NCBI RefSeq assembly: GCF_017591425.1
Contig: NW_024466218.1
Span: forward strand, 8,176,001 to 8,240,000
DNA: 64,000 bases
Origin: Ochotona curzoniae
Lineage: Eukaryota; Chordata; Mammalia; Lagomorpha; Ochotonidae
Direction of reading: 5' to 3'
Positions 21,530 through 33,337 of the stretch are shown here, one piece after another. How positions within the stretch are numbered: the stretch's first letter is position 1; each line of letters starts with the position of its first letter. The notes under the pieces are model-generated. The model made no database searches. It saw nothing but the letters and a program-made list of their open reading frames with translations, and was not told where the DNA came from. Position numbers and translations under genes: made by a program.

Positions 21530-21797
21530 ATTGGAGAAGATGGTTAGTCTAGTGGTCAAGATGCTTGCATCACACATTGGAGTATCTAGCTTCAGCTTCT
21601 GATTGCAGCTTCCTGCTCATGCAGGCCCTTGCAGGTAGAAGTGATGGCTCAAGCAACTGGATTTCTGTGACCCATGTGGGAGACTAGGATTGCATTCCCG
21701 GTTTCAGACCCTTGCAGTCTCAGCTATTACAGCATTTGGAGAGTGAATCAGTGAATCTAGCTCTTAACCTCCTGCCTTTAAAATCAGTTAAAAAGGC
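21530..21797 (+). mobile_element. Older lagomorph SINE
   Basis: ATGGTTAGTCTAGTGGTCAA head, GATTGCAGCTTCCTGCTCAT, CAGGCCCTTGCAGGTAGAAG, ACCCATGTGGGAGACTAGGA, ATTTGGAGAGTGAATCAGTG. The tail is degraded to CTTTAAAATCAGTTAAAAAG. Confidence 0.85.
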
Positions 21798-22728
21798 AAG
21801 CAAGCAGGTGCAGAAGAGCTACAACACGAGGAATGCTCTCACTTTGTAAAAATCATTCAATTGATAACTAATCCAGGAGCTCAAGAATATACCCATTCCC
21901 TTGAGAAAGGCATTAATCCCTTATTAATGATCTTGTAAGCCTCTTAAAAGCCCTCTCCTCTTTCAACACCATTACACTAGGAGTCAAATGTTATCAAAAG
22001 CTTTTGGTGCAGACAAGCCACATTGAATCCACAGCAAGCTCCTTCACAGAACACAATGCATAGAATGTTTAAGAAATGGCAGTTTTGCCAGGATGAACTC
22101 ACATGCCCTGAGAGGTGGGAGTGGCAGGAAGCCTGGAAGGCTTGGTCCAGCTTGTGGCAGCTCATGGAGATGTCCTAAGGAGGCCATCTATGGGACACAT
22201 GGAAGGCCTAATTTGCCCTGTAGGCATAGATGCTCTATATCAGATCCACCTAGGCTTTGTGAATCTATTGTGTGTGTGTGCACAACCTCAATGGAAGATT
22301 AATTTAGGCTTTTATTTTTAATGTGGTGCCTAAGTTCAAAAATAGCCAAATTTCAAAAATAGCTTTGTATTAAACATTTTATAATGATACCATCTTTGTC
22401 CATACTTGCCTCCTAGAAAGGGCACATTTATATCATTTAATTTATACACAATTTATTCAAAGTGTTTACTGGATTTTCTTGTCTTTCCACTTTGAGAAAA
22501 TGTGTGTAGTAGTTTCACTGTCCTTCCTCCCCCACGCAGAAGCCCCTCTGCTGCATACCAGTATACCTGAATCACAAAAGTCTGTCTTCATGACTTTCTC
22601 TTGTCCTCCTGAGTAAAGTATTATATACCTGTACGTCCTAGAGTCTCCAAGACCATCTATTCTAGCTATCTCCACTAAGACACATCCACGTTTTATATAT
22701 TTCACTAGTTTGAGGGAAAGACCTAGTT
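21798..22728. other. Unassigned non-coding sequence
   Basis: Several overlapping 60-79-codon frames on both strands, none with a recognisable domain. A short (TG)n at about 22,270-22,281 and a direct repeat of TTCAAAAATAGC near 22,336 and 22,351. Confidence 0.5.
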
Positions 22729-23028
22729 AGTGGTGCCACTGTAGTGGGTTAAGACCCTGCCTCCTACACATTGGCATGCCCTAAGAATGCCAGTTCAGGT
22801 CTCAGCTGTTCCATGTCTGATCCAGCTTCCTGCTAATGCACCTGGGAAAGCAGTGGATGACAGTCCCAGCTATCTTATGTGACAAAACAGAATGGAGTTC
22901 CAGGCTCTCGGCTTTGGCCAGGCCCAACTCTGGCTATTGCAGCCATTTAAGAAATTAACCAGCCAATGGAATATCCCCCTCCCTGTTCTCTTTGTAGGTC
23001 TGCCTTTCAAATAAATGTTTAAAGAAAA
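22729..23028 (+). mobile_element. CSINE, first of a head-to-tail pair
   Basis: TGGTGCCACTGTAGTGGGTT head, TCTGATCCAGCTTCCTGCTA, CACCTGGGAAAGCAGTGGAT, GGCTATTGCAGCCATTTAAG and a CTTTCAAATAAATGTTTAAA tail. The next SINE begins four bases after its tail. Confidence 0.9.
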
Positions 23029-23032
23029 TCTA

Positions 23033-23330
23033 GGGGCCAACATTGTGGTGTGGTGGGTAAAGCCACCACCTGTGATGTTGCATCCCCTATAGGCACTGGC
23101 TTGACTCCAAGCTGTTCTGGTTCAGCTCCCTGTTAATACTTCTGGGAAAGTAGCAGAAGATGGTTCAAGTTCTTAGGCTCTCAAACCCTTGTGGGAGAAC
23201 AGAAAGAAACTCCTGGTTTTGTCTGTCCCAATTCTGGCTATAGTGGCCATTTGGGGAATGAAAAATAAGATGGAAAATTCTCTCTCTTCCCATAACTGCC
23301 TTTCAAATAAGTAAAAACAAATCTTTAAAA
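23033..23330 (+). mobile_element. CSINE, second of a head-to-tail pair
   Basis: GGGGCCAACATTGTGGTGTG head, TTCTGGTTCAGCTCCCTGTT, CTTCTGGGAAAGTAGCAGAA, GTGGCCATTTGGGGAATGAA and a CTTTCAAATAAGTAAAAACA tail. It probably inserted into the A-rich tail of the preceding SINE, a favoured L1-endonuclease target. Confidence 0.9.
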
Positions 23331-25473
23331 ACATCTAATTTACTTGGTACAGGTCAGATATCAACCCCTCACCCACTGGGTGAAGGGAACTGGGTGTTTC
23401 AGCACACAAGGGCCACAAAGTCTGTCCTTCAAAATAAAGTGTCACTCTGACACTCCCAGGGAACCCTGCACAAGCTGAACTTGGGGCACAAGCATGCCCA
23501 TTTCATTTCCCTTCTAAAACATGAATGTTTCAGCATTTCCATGTGAGGCCAGATTTGTGAAAGCTAAAGAACTAATAAGGAAGGCCATTAACACAAGTTG
23601 ATTCTAACTACATTGTTGCTGATTGCTATTTAATTCAGAATGGGTTGTTATTCTTCAGTTAACTGGGAAGAAAAGACATAATATGGAGGGTAAATGAGGA
23701 GATGGACCATGATTCAAATTGTTGTCTGATTAAAGTCTCCAGGCCTAAATTAAAGTGATGATTACGGGGGGGGGGGGATGTATTTTGGAAAGAAATGCAG
23801 CTTAGCATATGTAATCAAGATGATGGAGTTTTCATGCTGTTTTAGATGTAGATTCATTGGCCTCAAATCCCCTTGCACACTTGTAAAAAGGCCAATGTCT
23901 AGACCAGGATTCCTTCAGGTTCCTAGTCACCATTCTCTCCCAGTTCCTGCTTCCATTGAATTGTTTACCCTGAGGATCAACTTACCATGGACTTCTGCCT
24001 AGTCCTCTTCACATTGGGTGAAACTTGAATATGGACTCTGAATCTGTATTTCTTCTAAATCTATAGCAGCTCATATGAGAAATACCGAACTTTAATAACT
24101 ATTTGGAGAATTGGGATGGCATCTCCACACTGGGCTTCTAAGGTCCAAATTCAGAGTCTCACTGGCTATGATGAAACTACAACAGCCATGATAGGAAGAT
24201 TAGCTGAGGGAAACTGGTTGGCTTGACTGAGCCAGCAGGCACTGAAAAGTAACCTTCAGTCAGACTCTACTGGATAAGAATGGAAATGGTTAGGTCATAA
24301 TGACTAATGAGTTATGCTGCATTTTCACTGGAATGCCTCTGACACTGAAGGAGTTCACCACCTACACGTAGAGAAATGATAGGCTCACCATTGAGGAGGT
24401 ACAAGAGAGAAGAAAGAGGAACATCCATCCAGAGCTGCAGAACCCAACTTCTGGAGCTCTCTAGTCCTTGCCACTAGTCTCATATTTTCAGGATTCACAA
24501 AACCCTTAGTGACTTCAGATTGGGTAACCAGAGTTGGATTTCAAAGCACAATGGGTTCAAGGTTCAGAGAAGAGTAATTGTTTGCAGGAGCTTACAAGTA
24601 CAAAGCCACTGGCACTACTTGGGCTATATTTTTAACCATTCTGACATCTGTGGCCAGCCTAAGTTTCAATGCAACATTCAGAGAGATGTTTCTATGAGAA
24701 AACTATGCCTCCAAATGAAACTGTTCCCCTCCCTCATGGTCACACACCCACATGCACAACATGAGGTATTGTCTTTTTAACTCATAGGGGGATAAAACTG
24801 AAATTTCACGCTTGGCTGGGCTCAATATGGGTGTCTCACATATGGCATCACTTCACACTGAGGAATCCAAATTTGTCAGAATTAACATTAGGTTAATGTA
24901 TGTTCTATTAGTGTTCTGTTAGTGCCATGGGACCAGAGAGTAATACCCTGCATTCAAGTCTGAAGGGAATGAGCACTCGTGGTAGTATTCACATTAGGGA
25001 GAAGTCATCTGTGGTTAAAACGTAGTGATAGATACCTTAGATACCAGCAGACAACCTTACATTATAGTAAAGAAAGAAACACTTCTTTCTCTGCATATGG
25101 GATCCATTTGGATTGAAAATGATGTGTGGAGATGGAATACTCAGAAAAGAGCTGTCCCTGGTTGTACAGGAGGCATACAGCTGACCTGGTTTTGCTTTTT
25201 GTACTTTTAGTTATCTGTGCTCAACTATGGACTTAAAAAAGCACTAGCAGCAAAATCCTAGAAACAGTTTGTAAGTTTTAACTTTCATTGCAGCATGTTT
25301 TATTTTTCTGTTTTATTTCTTAACCTCTGCCTTGTCTAATTAATAAACCAGGCTTTATTAAAACTTAAAGGGGTATAAATCTAGGAGAAAGCTAGTTTGC
25401 TTGAACATAGAGTACAAAACTCTGCACAGTAACAGACATTTACAGAAGGTTCTAGAACTTTTTTCCCATGGAT
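23331..25473. other. Long unassigned stretch with a G12 run
   Basis: No SINE or LINE landmarks over about 2.1 kb. 23,560-23,760 is AT-rich with several ATTAA/TTAAT motifs and might be conserved regulatory DNA, untestable here. The 74-, 86- and 61-codon forward frames (23,778, 24,520 and 25,025) have no domain or splice support. Confidence 0.45.
23766..23777 (+). repeat. G12 homopolymer
   Basis: Twelve consecutive G after ATTAC. Exact length is prone to sequencing and replication error. Confidence 0.9.
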
Positions 25474-25745
25474 TGATGTGGGTCAATGGTTTAAGCCACT
25501 GCTTGTGATGCCAGCATCCCATAGCGCAAGGCTGATTTGAGTCCTGAGTCAGTTTCTAATACTGCTCCCTACTAATGTGCTTGGGGAGGCAACTGAAGAT
25601 GGTCTCAATATTCTAGCCTCTGTCACTCTTGTGGGAGATCAGGATGGAGTCCCTAGCTCTTGGCTTACGGGGGGCACAGATCTGATACTTGTGGTAATTT
25701 GGGAAGCAAACCAACTAATCGAAGATTTCTTTCAAATTATCACAT
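25474..25745 (+). mobile_element. CSINE-family SINE
   Basis: GATGTGGGTCAATGGTTTAA, GCATCCCATAGCGCAAGGCT, TACTGCTCCCTACTAATGTG, CACTCTTGTGGGAGATCAGG, AATTTGGGAAGCAAACCAAC, ending near TTTCTTTCAAATTATC. No flanking duplication seen. Confidence 0.85.
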
Positions 25746-26487
25746 GAATAGTGGGGGCTACTATATTTGCTAACATGATAACCCTAGTCTCCCCCCCAAG
25801 GATCTGCTGCAATATTGGAGTAACAAAGTGACAGTGGAAAACAGAGCCATGGTCTCTCTTGCCTTCAAAGTCATGTGGAAGGAATGCTCCAGATGTGCCT
25901 GTATGCTTCTGGGCTGGAATATCAGTCATGGCCAGCACTAAGAGCTGTGAGGCTGCCATCAGAGTGGAGGGTGCTGAGTATAAGCCTGGGCCAGCTTCTG
26001 GACAAGCCCTGTCCTGACTCAGGAAATCCAGACCTTAGGGTAGAACAGAGCTGAGGCGAGGCAGGAAATGTACCCAGCCCAGAGCAGGACCCCTGAATTA
26101 CACCAGCTCCAACCTCATATTTAACTCCAATGGTTGGCCAGGAAAGGCAACAGAAGTCTTTGAAGAAACCACCACAGCCTCTAAAGCAAGAGCCAGGCCT
26201 GTCCCTGGACCACCCTAGTTACCTGAGGACTCAGATGTCTCCTTGTAGAAGATGAAGAAGGGCAGATCTCTGAGAAAAGAGAAAGACAAGAGATGTGCAA
26301 CTCAGCATTTACACGTCTCCCAAACACTGTCTCAAGTCGAGCTCATTTTTTTCCCATTAGGGAAGATGCAAACATCAGAGCAAACTGATTAAGAAAATGA
26401 GGGTCTTATCCCCTTTTTTTCCCTCATCTCAGGTGTCCATACACACACAAAATGTGTAGGAGGAGAGAGAAGTGCTCCTTTGCAAGT
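25746..26487. other. Unassigned; contains a weak exon-like segment
   Basis: No named repeat. On the reverse strand, 26,269 to 26,223 (47 nt) lies between TTTCTCTTTTCTCAG and GTAACTAG, good matches to splice acceptor and donor. With no neighbouring exon, this can easily be chance. The 75-codon reverse frame at 25,732-25,959 runs into the SINE end. Confidence 0.35.
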
Positions 26488-26822
26488 TAAAGATTTATCT
26501 TTTTGAAAGGCAGAAGTGTCAGAGAGGAAGGGAAAAGCAGAGGGATCTTCTGATGGTTTACTCCCTCAGTGCCTGTAACAACCAGGGCTGGGCCAGGCCA
26601 AAGGCAAGATCCCATTATTCACATCTGGTTCTCCCTTGTGAGGGAAAGAAACCCAAGTATTTGTGCCATCAGCTGCTGCCTCCCATGCACATCAGCAGGA
26701 AGCTGGATCCTAAACAATGTAGGGCTTGATCCCAGGAACTCTGATAAGAAATGCAAGCATCACTTGTGGCAGTACCTATACTAAGATGTCAGTTTAATCA
26801 GTAACACCACAGCACCTGTCCT
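26488..26822 (-). mobile_element. CSINE, reverse strand
   Basis: AAGATTTATCTTTTTGAAAG (inverted tail), CAGAGAGGAAGGGAAAAGCA, AACCAGGGCTGGGCCAGGCC, CAAGTATTTGTGCCATCAGC, CATCAGCAGGAAGCTGGATC and the inverted head end AACACCACAGCACCTGTCC. Full length. Confidence 0.92.
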
Positions 26823-26861
26823 TAGAAAATTCAACTTAAGGAAAAAAATGTCTTCTATTTA

Positions 26862-27152
26862 AGAGAAATACAGATTTGTTTGAAAGCGCAGTGAGAGAAA
26901 GTGTGTGCTCTCCATTTGCTGGTTATTTTCCAAATGGCTGCAGCTACCACGTTAAGCTAGGAGCCAGGAACTCCATCACGTCTCCTACACGGTGGCAGGA
27001 CCCAAGCCCTGGGGCCATCTCCTGCTGCCTTCCCAGACGCATTAGCGCAGAGCTGGAGTGGAAGTGGAGTAGCCAGGACTCACAGGAGCTCTGATACGGG
27101 ATGCAGGCACTGCAGGCACCAATTTAACCTGCTGTTCACAGCAGCAGTCCCA
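26862..27152 (-). mobile_element. CSINE, reverse strand, second of a pair
   Basis: ATACAGATTTGTTTGAAAGC, CATTTGCTGGTTATTTTCCA, AAGCTAGGAGCCAGGAACTC, GCTGCCTTCCCAGACGCATT, GGAGTGGAAGTGGAGTAGCC, and inverted head GAGCTCTGATACGGGATGCA. Same strand as the SINE 40 bases to the left. Confidence 0.92.
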
Positions 27153-28015
27153 GAGTTGTATTGTAAGATAACACTCCCCAGGATCTTGCTTCAGATGTGA
27201 AAGGGAAGGTACATGATTTCAAAAGATAAAAATAAGAGACTTCTAGAACTTTCTCCTAGCTGAGGAAAATCTTCTGCATAGGAACAAGCCTCTGCGATAT
27301 GATGCAAAAAAAAGAAGTTTCCTGGCTGAGGGTGTTAAGCACAGAAACCTGTGAGATTCAGTTGCAACTTACCATTTTCTTTTCTGGGGAGGAGTGTGAT
27401 CTAAGCTTTTAGTGACAATTGCAGACCTTTAGGAAAACCCTTTAAACACAGATGCAAATCTGTAGGGTCGCCACAGCCTCACAGGCTCAACAGCTCCTGC
27501 AGCACACACCCTGCACATACATACCTGGGAACTCTAGCCAGTCCCCAGTAACAGATGAAGAAATCTTAATTCCTTTGAGTACATCAGTACCTGATGCCCC
27601 TCCAGAGGGAGGCCAAAGAAGGCTAGACTGTGTTTTTCCCTGGTTTTCAGAGGAAAAGGGTACTGTAAGTCAGGAGTACTAGCTATGTCGATGCTATATT
27701 GAATGAATCTTACTTTCATTTCTGTGCTATCATGCAATGAGTTTGTTTTGCTTCCAGAGAGAATGACCAAGTATCTAAAAGAATCACATACAAGACACTG
27801 AGTGGTGGCTATGTAGTGGCTGAGGCTCTCTGTTTTCTTTTTCTTTTGTTTTGTTTTCTTCATTAAGGGAAAAAGAGAAAAACATTAACTTTTAACTTAA
27901 CGCTTCATTGAGGTGGTCATATCAGAAGAAGAGACATTCCTACTTTCACTGCCCTCCTCTGCTAGAAGGAGGTATACAGGCTGAAAAATAAAGCTACAGC
28001 TTTTTCAAGATTCCC

Positions 28016-28016
<1 letters not shown>
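27153..28016. other. Unassigned non-coding sequence
   Basis: A T/CT-rich patch at 27,829-27,866 and no named element. The 109-codon reverse frame at 27,534-27,863 starts in that patch with a Lys-rich leader and is not credible. Confidence 0.5.

Positions 28017-28058
<42 letters not shown>
28017..28058 (+). repeat. (AC)n microsatellite, about 20 units
   Basis: Uninterrupted AC/CA dinucleotides between CCCCT and TAGAATTC. Likely length-polymorphic. Confidence 0.98.
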
Positions 28059-28062
<4 letters not shown>

Positions 28063-28424
28063 ATTCGTTACCATTGCAAAGTATGGATTGTAGTTTTAGC
28101 CTCATCCTTTTCTCAGGACTTGGGTAGTTTGACATTTTGGAAGTCCCACATGCATCAGGAAATAATGTGGGAAGTACAGCTTTGGGCTAGAACTTCAATA
28201 TTTATATAAAGATTCAACAAGTGTGTGCATTCATCTCAATGAGTGTCAACAAACACGTAAAAGCTGTTGCTGGGACAGACAGACCAAGAGTTGCACAATG
28301 AATCATGTCACGGCAGTGCTACCTTTTCTAGAATCAGCCCAAACCAAGTGACCTGAGTGTTAACACATTAACTGGTCCTGCCCCTTGGATAGGGATCTTA
28401 GTTAAGCAATATCTAGTCAGCTTG

Positions 28425-28650
28425 AGCTGTCCACTTAAAAAAGTCCATTCACCCAGGTGGCTTAGACAACACACATTTCCCTCCTCACGGTCACAAAGGC
28501 TGGATGCCCAACGTCAACATGCAGCAGGGTTGTTTCTAGTGAAGTCCCTCTTTTTCACAGGTGGCCCTGCCACCCTGACATCACATGACCTTTTCCTCTG
28601 TACACTTGCAGAGGGAGAGTGTGAGAGATTGTCCCTGAATCTCTGTCTAC
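28425..28650 (-). mobile_element. MLT1-like LTR remnant, reverse strand
   Basis: CACCCAGGTGGCTTAGACAA, CAGCAGGGTTGTTTCTAGTG, GACATCACATGACCTTTTCC and TGTACACTTGCAGAGGGAGA parallel the reverse-complement order GTGGCTTAAAACAAC, CAGCAGGGTTGGTTTCTGGTG, TCACATGGCCTTTTCTCTGTG. Non-coding. Confidence 0.55.
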
Positions 28651-29706
28651 TAACTGGTGGGCACAACTCACAGCTCACCTGCCCATTACAGGAGGCACAG
28701 TTTTCAGTCCTGCATGCAGAATGTGACTGTGACATGACTGGAGGGTCTAAATGGATACACATGCCTTCTAGCCAATTATAGTGCCATTGTTCAGGAAAAG
28801 CCCTCCTGCCTTCCACTTGCCTAGTGTATATAAGTTTGTGCTCACTTCACAGTAAACGGACATGGTCCATCAGACTGTTCCCTGTGGTTCTTGTGCCACA
28901 ACGCCATTGCCTCACTCCAACAGTGTCTAGGTCCCTGCCAGCAGGAAAACCCACCAAGAGGAAAGTATGCCAGTACCTCATTGGCTTCTTGTATTAGGAC
29001 ACCAGTCACATGCAGGTGTCAGCTTAGAGTCTCAGGTAACCTTAATTGCTTTCTGAAAAGCTCTGGGTCCAGTCACATCACATGAATTAGGAAGCAAACA
29101 CAGATGAGTCCATAACAGGCAATCTTAACTCACCTAAAATGTGTTTCTTTACTATTTAAACTCTATGTAGAAACTTTTCCTTCTCCTCCATCCTGTTTTG
29201 TTTCCACACCACAGAAGTTCTTTCCCATTCCAGAGAAGTCTTATGCGTGATAAGTTAGAGTAGGGCCTTCTGTGACTTTTCATTACTTTCAGTATTAAAT
29301 GTTTGAGAGCCCCATTTAAATGAAAGCAGAACCATTCACAATCAATGCAAAACAATTTAAAACATCTTTGAAAACAGTTCCAATGGTTCATATTTGCTTT
29401 CACCAGATTCAATTCAACAGGGCAATGAAAACACAAGAGATTTCAGGGGAATTAACTTCTTACATTTATTTAACTTTTTCAAGCTCAGACACTTGGAAGC
29501 AGGAGAAAATAACATAATTCCTCAGCATAGGCCATGCAGTAAATGTGGTTTCCAAGCCAGAAAAAAAAAAATAGCAGTTGATGACAGGAGAATGCTTCAA
29601 GCTTTCTTACATACAGAAGATGAAATAATTCAACTACATACAATTGGAATTTATACTTTCAATTCTATGACATTTGTCCTGTGACTCATCTTCAAAAACA
29701 AACCTC
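28651..29706. other. Unassigned non-coding sequence
   Basis: 28,651-28,800 may be the rest of the LTR. Further on there is no named element. Frames of 60-96 codons on both strands around 29,150-29,690 overlap one another and have no domain. Confidence 0.45.
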
Positions 29707-29996
29707 AGAGGCCAACACTGCCACAGCAGGGTGATGCAGGCATCCCTTGTGAGCACCTGTTGGAATCCCAACTGCTTCACTTCTTGCTGATGTGCCTGGA
29801 AATCGGCAGAAGATGACCCATGTTCCTTGGCCCCTGTTTCCATATGGGAGACCTGGAAGGAGTGCTGGGCTCCTGGCTTGAGCCTGGCCTGAATCTGGCT
29901 ACTGGGCCCATTTGGGGAGTGAACCAGCTAATGGAAAATGTCTGTGTGTGCATGTATCTTTCTCTTTGCAACTGTCTTTCAAATTAAAAAAAAAAA
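29707..29996 (+). mobile_element. CSINE with A-rich tail
   Basis: GAGGCCAACACTGCCACAGC head, CTGTTGGAATCCCAACTGCT, TGGAAATCGGCAGAAGATGA, CATATGGGAGACCTGGAAGG, CCCATTTGGGGAGTGAACCA and CTTTCAAATTAAAAAAAAAA tail. Immediately followed by old L1 sequence, into which it may have inserted. Confidence 0.92.
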
Positions 29997-29999
29997 CCT

Positions 30000-30430
30000 G
30001 AAAAACTGGAAGCCATTATGTCAAGTGAAATGAGTTAGACATAAAGAAAAATACTCCAATAAACATTGAATATTTTTTCTTGTATGTGGAAGTATTTACA
30101 TAGTCACTCTGAATCTTGGAAAGCAATGGCTGGAGGCTGGGAAGGGAAGGGTTGTAAAGGAGGATACAGAGAGGGGTTTGAAAATGGACACCAAAGCAAT
30201 CACAAGTACCAAGTTCTTAGTGTTCCATAGCACAGTGGGATGATGCCATTTCACAATAATAGATTATAGACTACTACAAGAACTAGAAGGTAAGGTGATA
30301 CATTCCAAATACAAAGAAAAGCTAAGAAAATGAAAATCAGTTTGCCTAGTTTGACCACTTTATGTTAATTTTATTGAAATATTGTACTGTACCCTGAATG
30401 AAAGTGTGCATGCTAATTTTTAAGTGGTTT
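30000..30430 (+). mobile_element. Ancient L1 3' end (L1M-type)
   Basis: ATGTCAAGTGAAATGAGTTA, AAAATACTCCAATAAACATT, TGTATGTGGAAGTATTTACA, GGCTGGAGGCTGGGAAGGGA, TTAGTGTTCCATAGCACAGT and ATATTGTACTGTACCCTGAA are the usual L1M order near the end of ORF2 and the 3' UTR (AAGTGAAATAAGCCAGACAC; ATGTGGAATCTAAAAAAG; ACCAGGGGCTGGGAGG). All frames broken. Confidence 0.8.
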
Positions 30431-32954
30431 ATTTAAAGATTCAACTGTAAAATAGATCCTAACAAAGTTGAAGAACGAAAATGAGAGTTCAGGCAGCTGC
30501 TTACAAAATAAATAAATATATACACTGACTAAACTTTACTTAAGTGAGGAGAAAGAGGAAATGGCATTCCAGAAGGAGGGGACAGTACAAGCAATGGCAG
30601 CCAGGACCAGCAGGACCCAAGTGGGGCTCCTCCTAGAACCTCAGGCCAGGACTCCTACAATTCTGCCTCTAGTACCCAAGTGGCCAACCAGAAATCTCAC
30701 TTTGATTACCAGACACCTGGAAGGAGATGAACTGAAAGATTTTTTTCTAAGGAGGTGGAAAGGAAAAGGCAGACTCCTTGGCTGGAATCAGGTTAAATAC
30801 AGTCTTGAAGACCAGACTTGGGAGCTGTACTTAGGATCAGTTAATTACTCTTGAAATGATCAGACAGTGGAGCAACACAAAGTCTTAGCAAGAAAGTGTT
30901 AGGAATATTGTCTGGTCCAGCTATTCAGGGACCAAGCTGGGGAAAAGAATGTTTTGAGTTAATTAATACGGAAGGTTGGAAGAATTTGCATCTCAAGAAG
31001 AATAATTCCACTACAGAGGGCAAATATTTAGAGAGGTTAGAACAAAAACATCCCACTTAATGAGATTTCATTATGACTTCAGGTTCAAAGCTCTAAAAGA
31101 GAGCAATAAAGTATGTCTTAAATGTTTCTGAATGAACAGTTGCAATAATCTGTCTCCTAAGTTTGGAAAAACACCACATTTGTACATTAGAAATATTACA
31201 CTGCTATCCCAGAAAGCACTTCAAAGGAATACCATTGTGGACAAATATTTATCCACCAGTATATTAAAAATTCAAATCTCTCCTAAGGAAAAGACAACGT
31301 TTATAAAATTAGCCATAAGAGCAGAGTAAATCCCTGCCAAAGCAAGGCATTTTATCCTATGTTGTCCAGCGAGAATAGCATGAGTAGGAAGAAAAAGTGA
31401 ACACTGAAATTGCAGATTTTTGTTGTGATTTTGCCACCAATTGCTGGGCTGAACTGATTTTTTTTTTTTTTAAACAAGCTGGTGGGTACTTGGAGGTGCA
31501 TTGTTTGGGCCGAGCTCTAGATAAAGACAAACATTCAGGCTTCCAGGGACTAGAATCACAAGAGTGACGAGCAAAGTTCATAGGAGCTGAAAGACCCTGG
31601 TGCCAATTAAAAACCATACATCCCATCACAGCAAGGAGGGAAGCTATTGAATAATTGAATAATCTCAAGCCATTCCAAAGGAGAATAAACAGATGATGGC
31701 CCGGTCCCGGGGAGACTGGATGGAGCTGTGTGCATTAGAGTGCTCTGTATTCTCTGCATCCTTTGATTAATTATCCAGCTGTGCAACTGTCATTAACAAG
31801 GATATCTCTGAATCATGTGGCTCCAACAGTAACCAAATCTAGCTGTTCCTTTCATTTTTTTTTTCCACATGGGTAAGCACCTTGCTGTTTGGAAGAGAGT
31901 CGCCTAGTATGTCACTTAAAACAAGCCAATGCTCCATTCACCGCAGACAATGGGTCACTCTTTAGATTGTTTTGCTCAGTACTGCTGATAGGCTTGTCAC
32001 CGAGGTACACCTGCCAGATGAGAGAAATATGCTTTTCTCTAAGCTGATCTTCCTGTGGAAAAGGTTGGGTAACACTAGGCTTGAAATGAGAGTAACTAAA
32101 ATTTTTTAAATGTTACTTGCTCACTCATTTTTGTTGTTGTTCTTAGAAAGAAAAAATACAAGCTCCCATCCCTTCATTTCAAAAGGCACTTGAATTTATT
32201 GAGGTGAATGTGATATTTCTCTAAAGACCATTTTAATTTTTAAGGCATCTAGGGCTTCTGCCAAAGAAAGCCATTTGAAATTATAAAATGTGTGTCTCTT
32301 TCCACCGGTCATAGGAGGAAAAAAGATGTGGGCAGATGAGCTTCCTTAAATAACGTCATGCTGATAGCTGCCTATTCTACCTGCTCTTGGCAGCTTTGAC
32401 CAAGGTGACCTTGTAATCTTGAGTGTGATATTGAGTCTTTCTGGTCAAAAATTCTATTTAATCTTGGTAGCAGAAAACGCCTTCCTGACTTTCAGGGAGG
32501 GAACAGAGCGGTAGGGCAGAAATAGTACGTGTACTAGCAGTCAATCTGGTGTCCACACATCCCAGACCAGCTAACCACTCCAGCCAATGAAATGGAAACA
32601 GAGTAATGTGAGTCACTTCCAGGTAATTTTAACAAAACTCCAAGACCTTCTTCTCTCTCCTTGGTTCCAGGGTGAGCAACCCTGTAGCTGGCATGCTTCA
32701 GCCTGGGTCCCAGCATCAGTGTTTGGAGCAGAGCTTCCTTGCTGAGCTATCTTGGAAGTAAATCACAACCGAGAGTCAATGTCTGCCAGGTTGAGTCTTC
32801 TCTTTTCTACCAGGGGAAATGTTATCCATCCTTGAAAGCCATCCTGGAATTCCACTTCCTCCATGGAATTTCCCAGCATGAATTGCCATAGCACCCAAAC
32901 CTCTATTTTTACTTCATTTTGCCCAATACTATGTTACTGAAATTCCATAAAGTG
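30431..32954. other. Repeat-poor stretch, possible conserved non-coding DNA
   Basis: About 2.5 kb with no SINE, LINE or LTR that I can identify, unusual for this window. 31,700-32,400 has clusters of TAAT-type motifs and an E-box, for example TTGATTAATTATCCAGCTG at 31,763-31,781, plus CTGTCATTAACAAGG. Frames at 30,561-30,854 (97 codons) and 31,357-31,668 (103 codons, reverse) have no recognisable domain. A T run of about 15 lies at 31,460-31,472. Confidence 0.4.
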
Positions 32955-33160
32955 AGGCTTAGGCTCTGTAGCCCAATGTCTTAAGCTTCAATTCACAGTC
33001 TCATCAAATACAGGCTATTTAATCTTAGACAAATTCTTGAACCTCTATCCATCTGTTTTCCCATCTGTAAAAATGGGAATAAAAAGAGGTGTCATGAGCT
33101 TTAAATGAGGTAACACCTAAGAATATGGTGCCTCATGAATTTGAGAGCCATTATTCCTTG
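32955..33160 (-). mobile_element. MIR ancient SINE
   Basis: TTTAATCTTAGACAAATTCT, TGAACCTCTATCCATCTGTT, TTCCCATCTGTAAAAATGGG and GAGCTTTAAATGAGGTAACA are the MIR reverse complement in order (CCTTGGGCAAGTCACTTAAC; CCTCATCTGTAAAATGGGG; GATTAAATGAGATAATG). Confidence 0.85.
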
Positions 33161-33337
33161 AATTGGTCCTACAGTCTTGTAAGATGGTCAGTGTCCTATG
33201 CACAGGAACAATACACTTATTGACTTCCTGTCTCCTATAATACCTAGAATAAGATTTCATTCACAGGAAGCATGCAGTAATCTTTTAAACAATGAAGGAA
33301 CTAAAAAAACAAAATAAATCACTGAAATGATTTTTTG

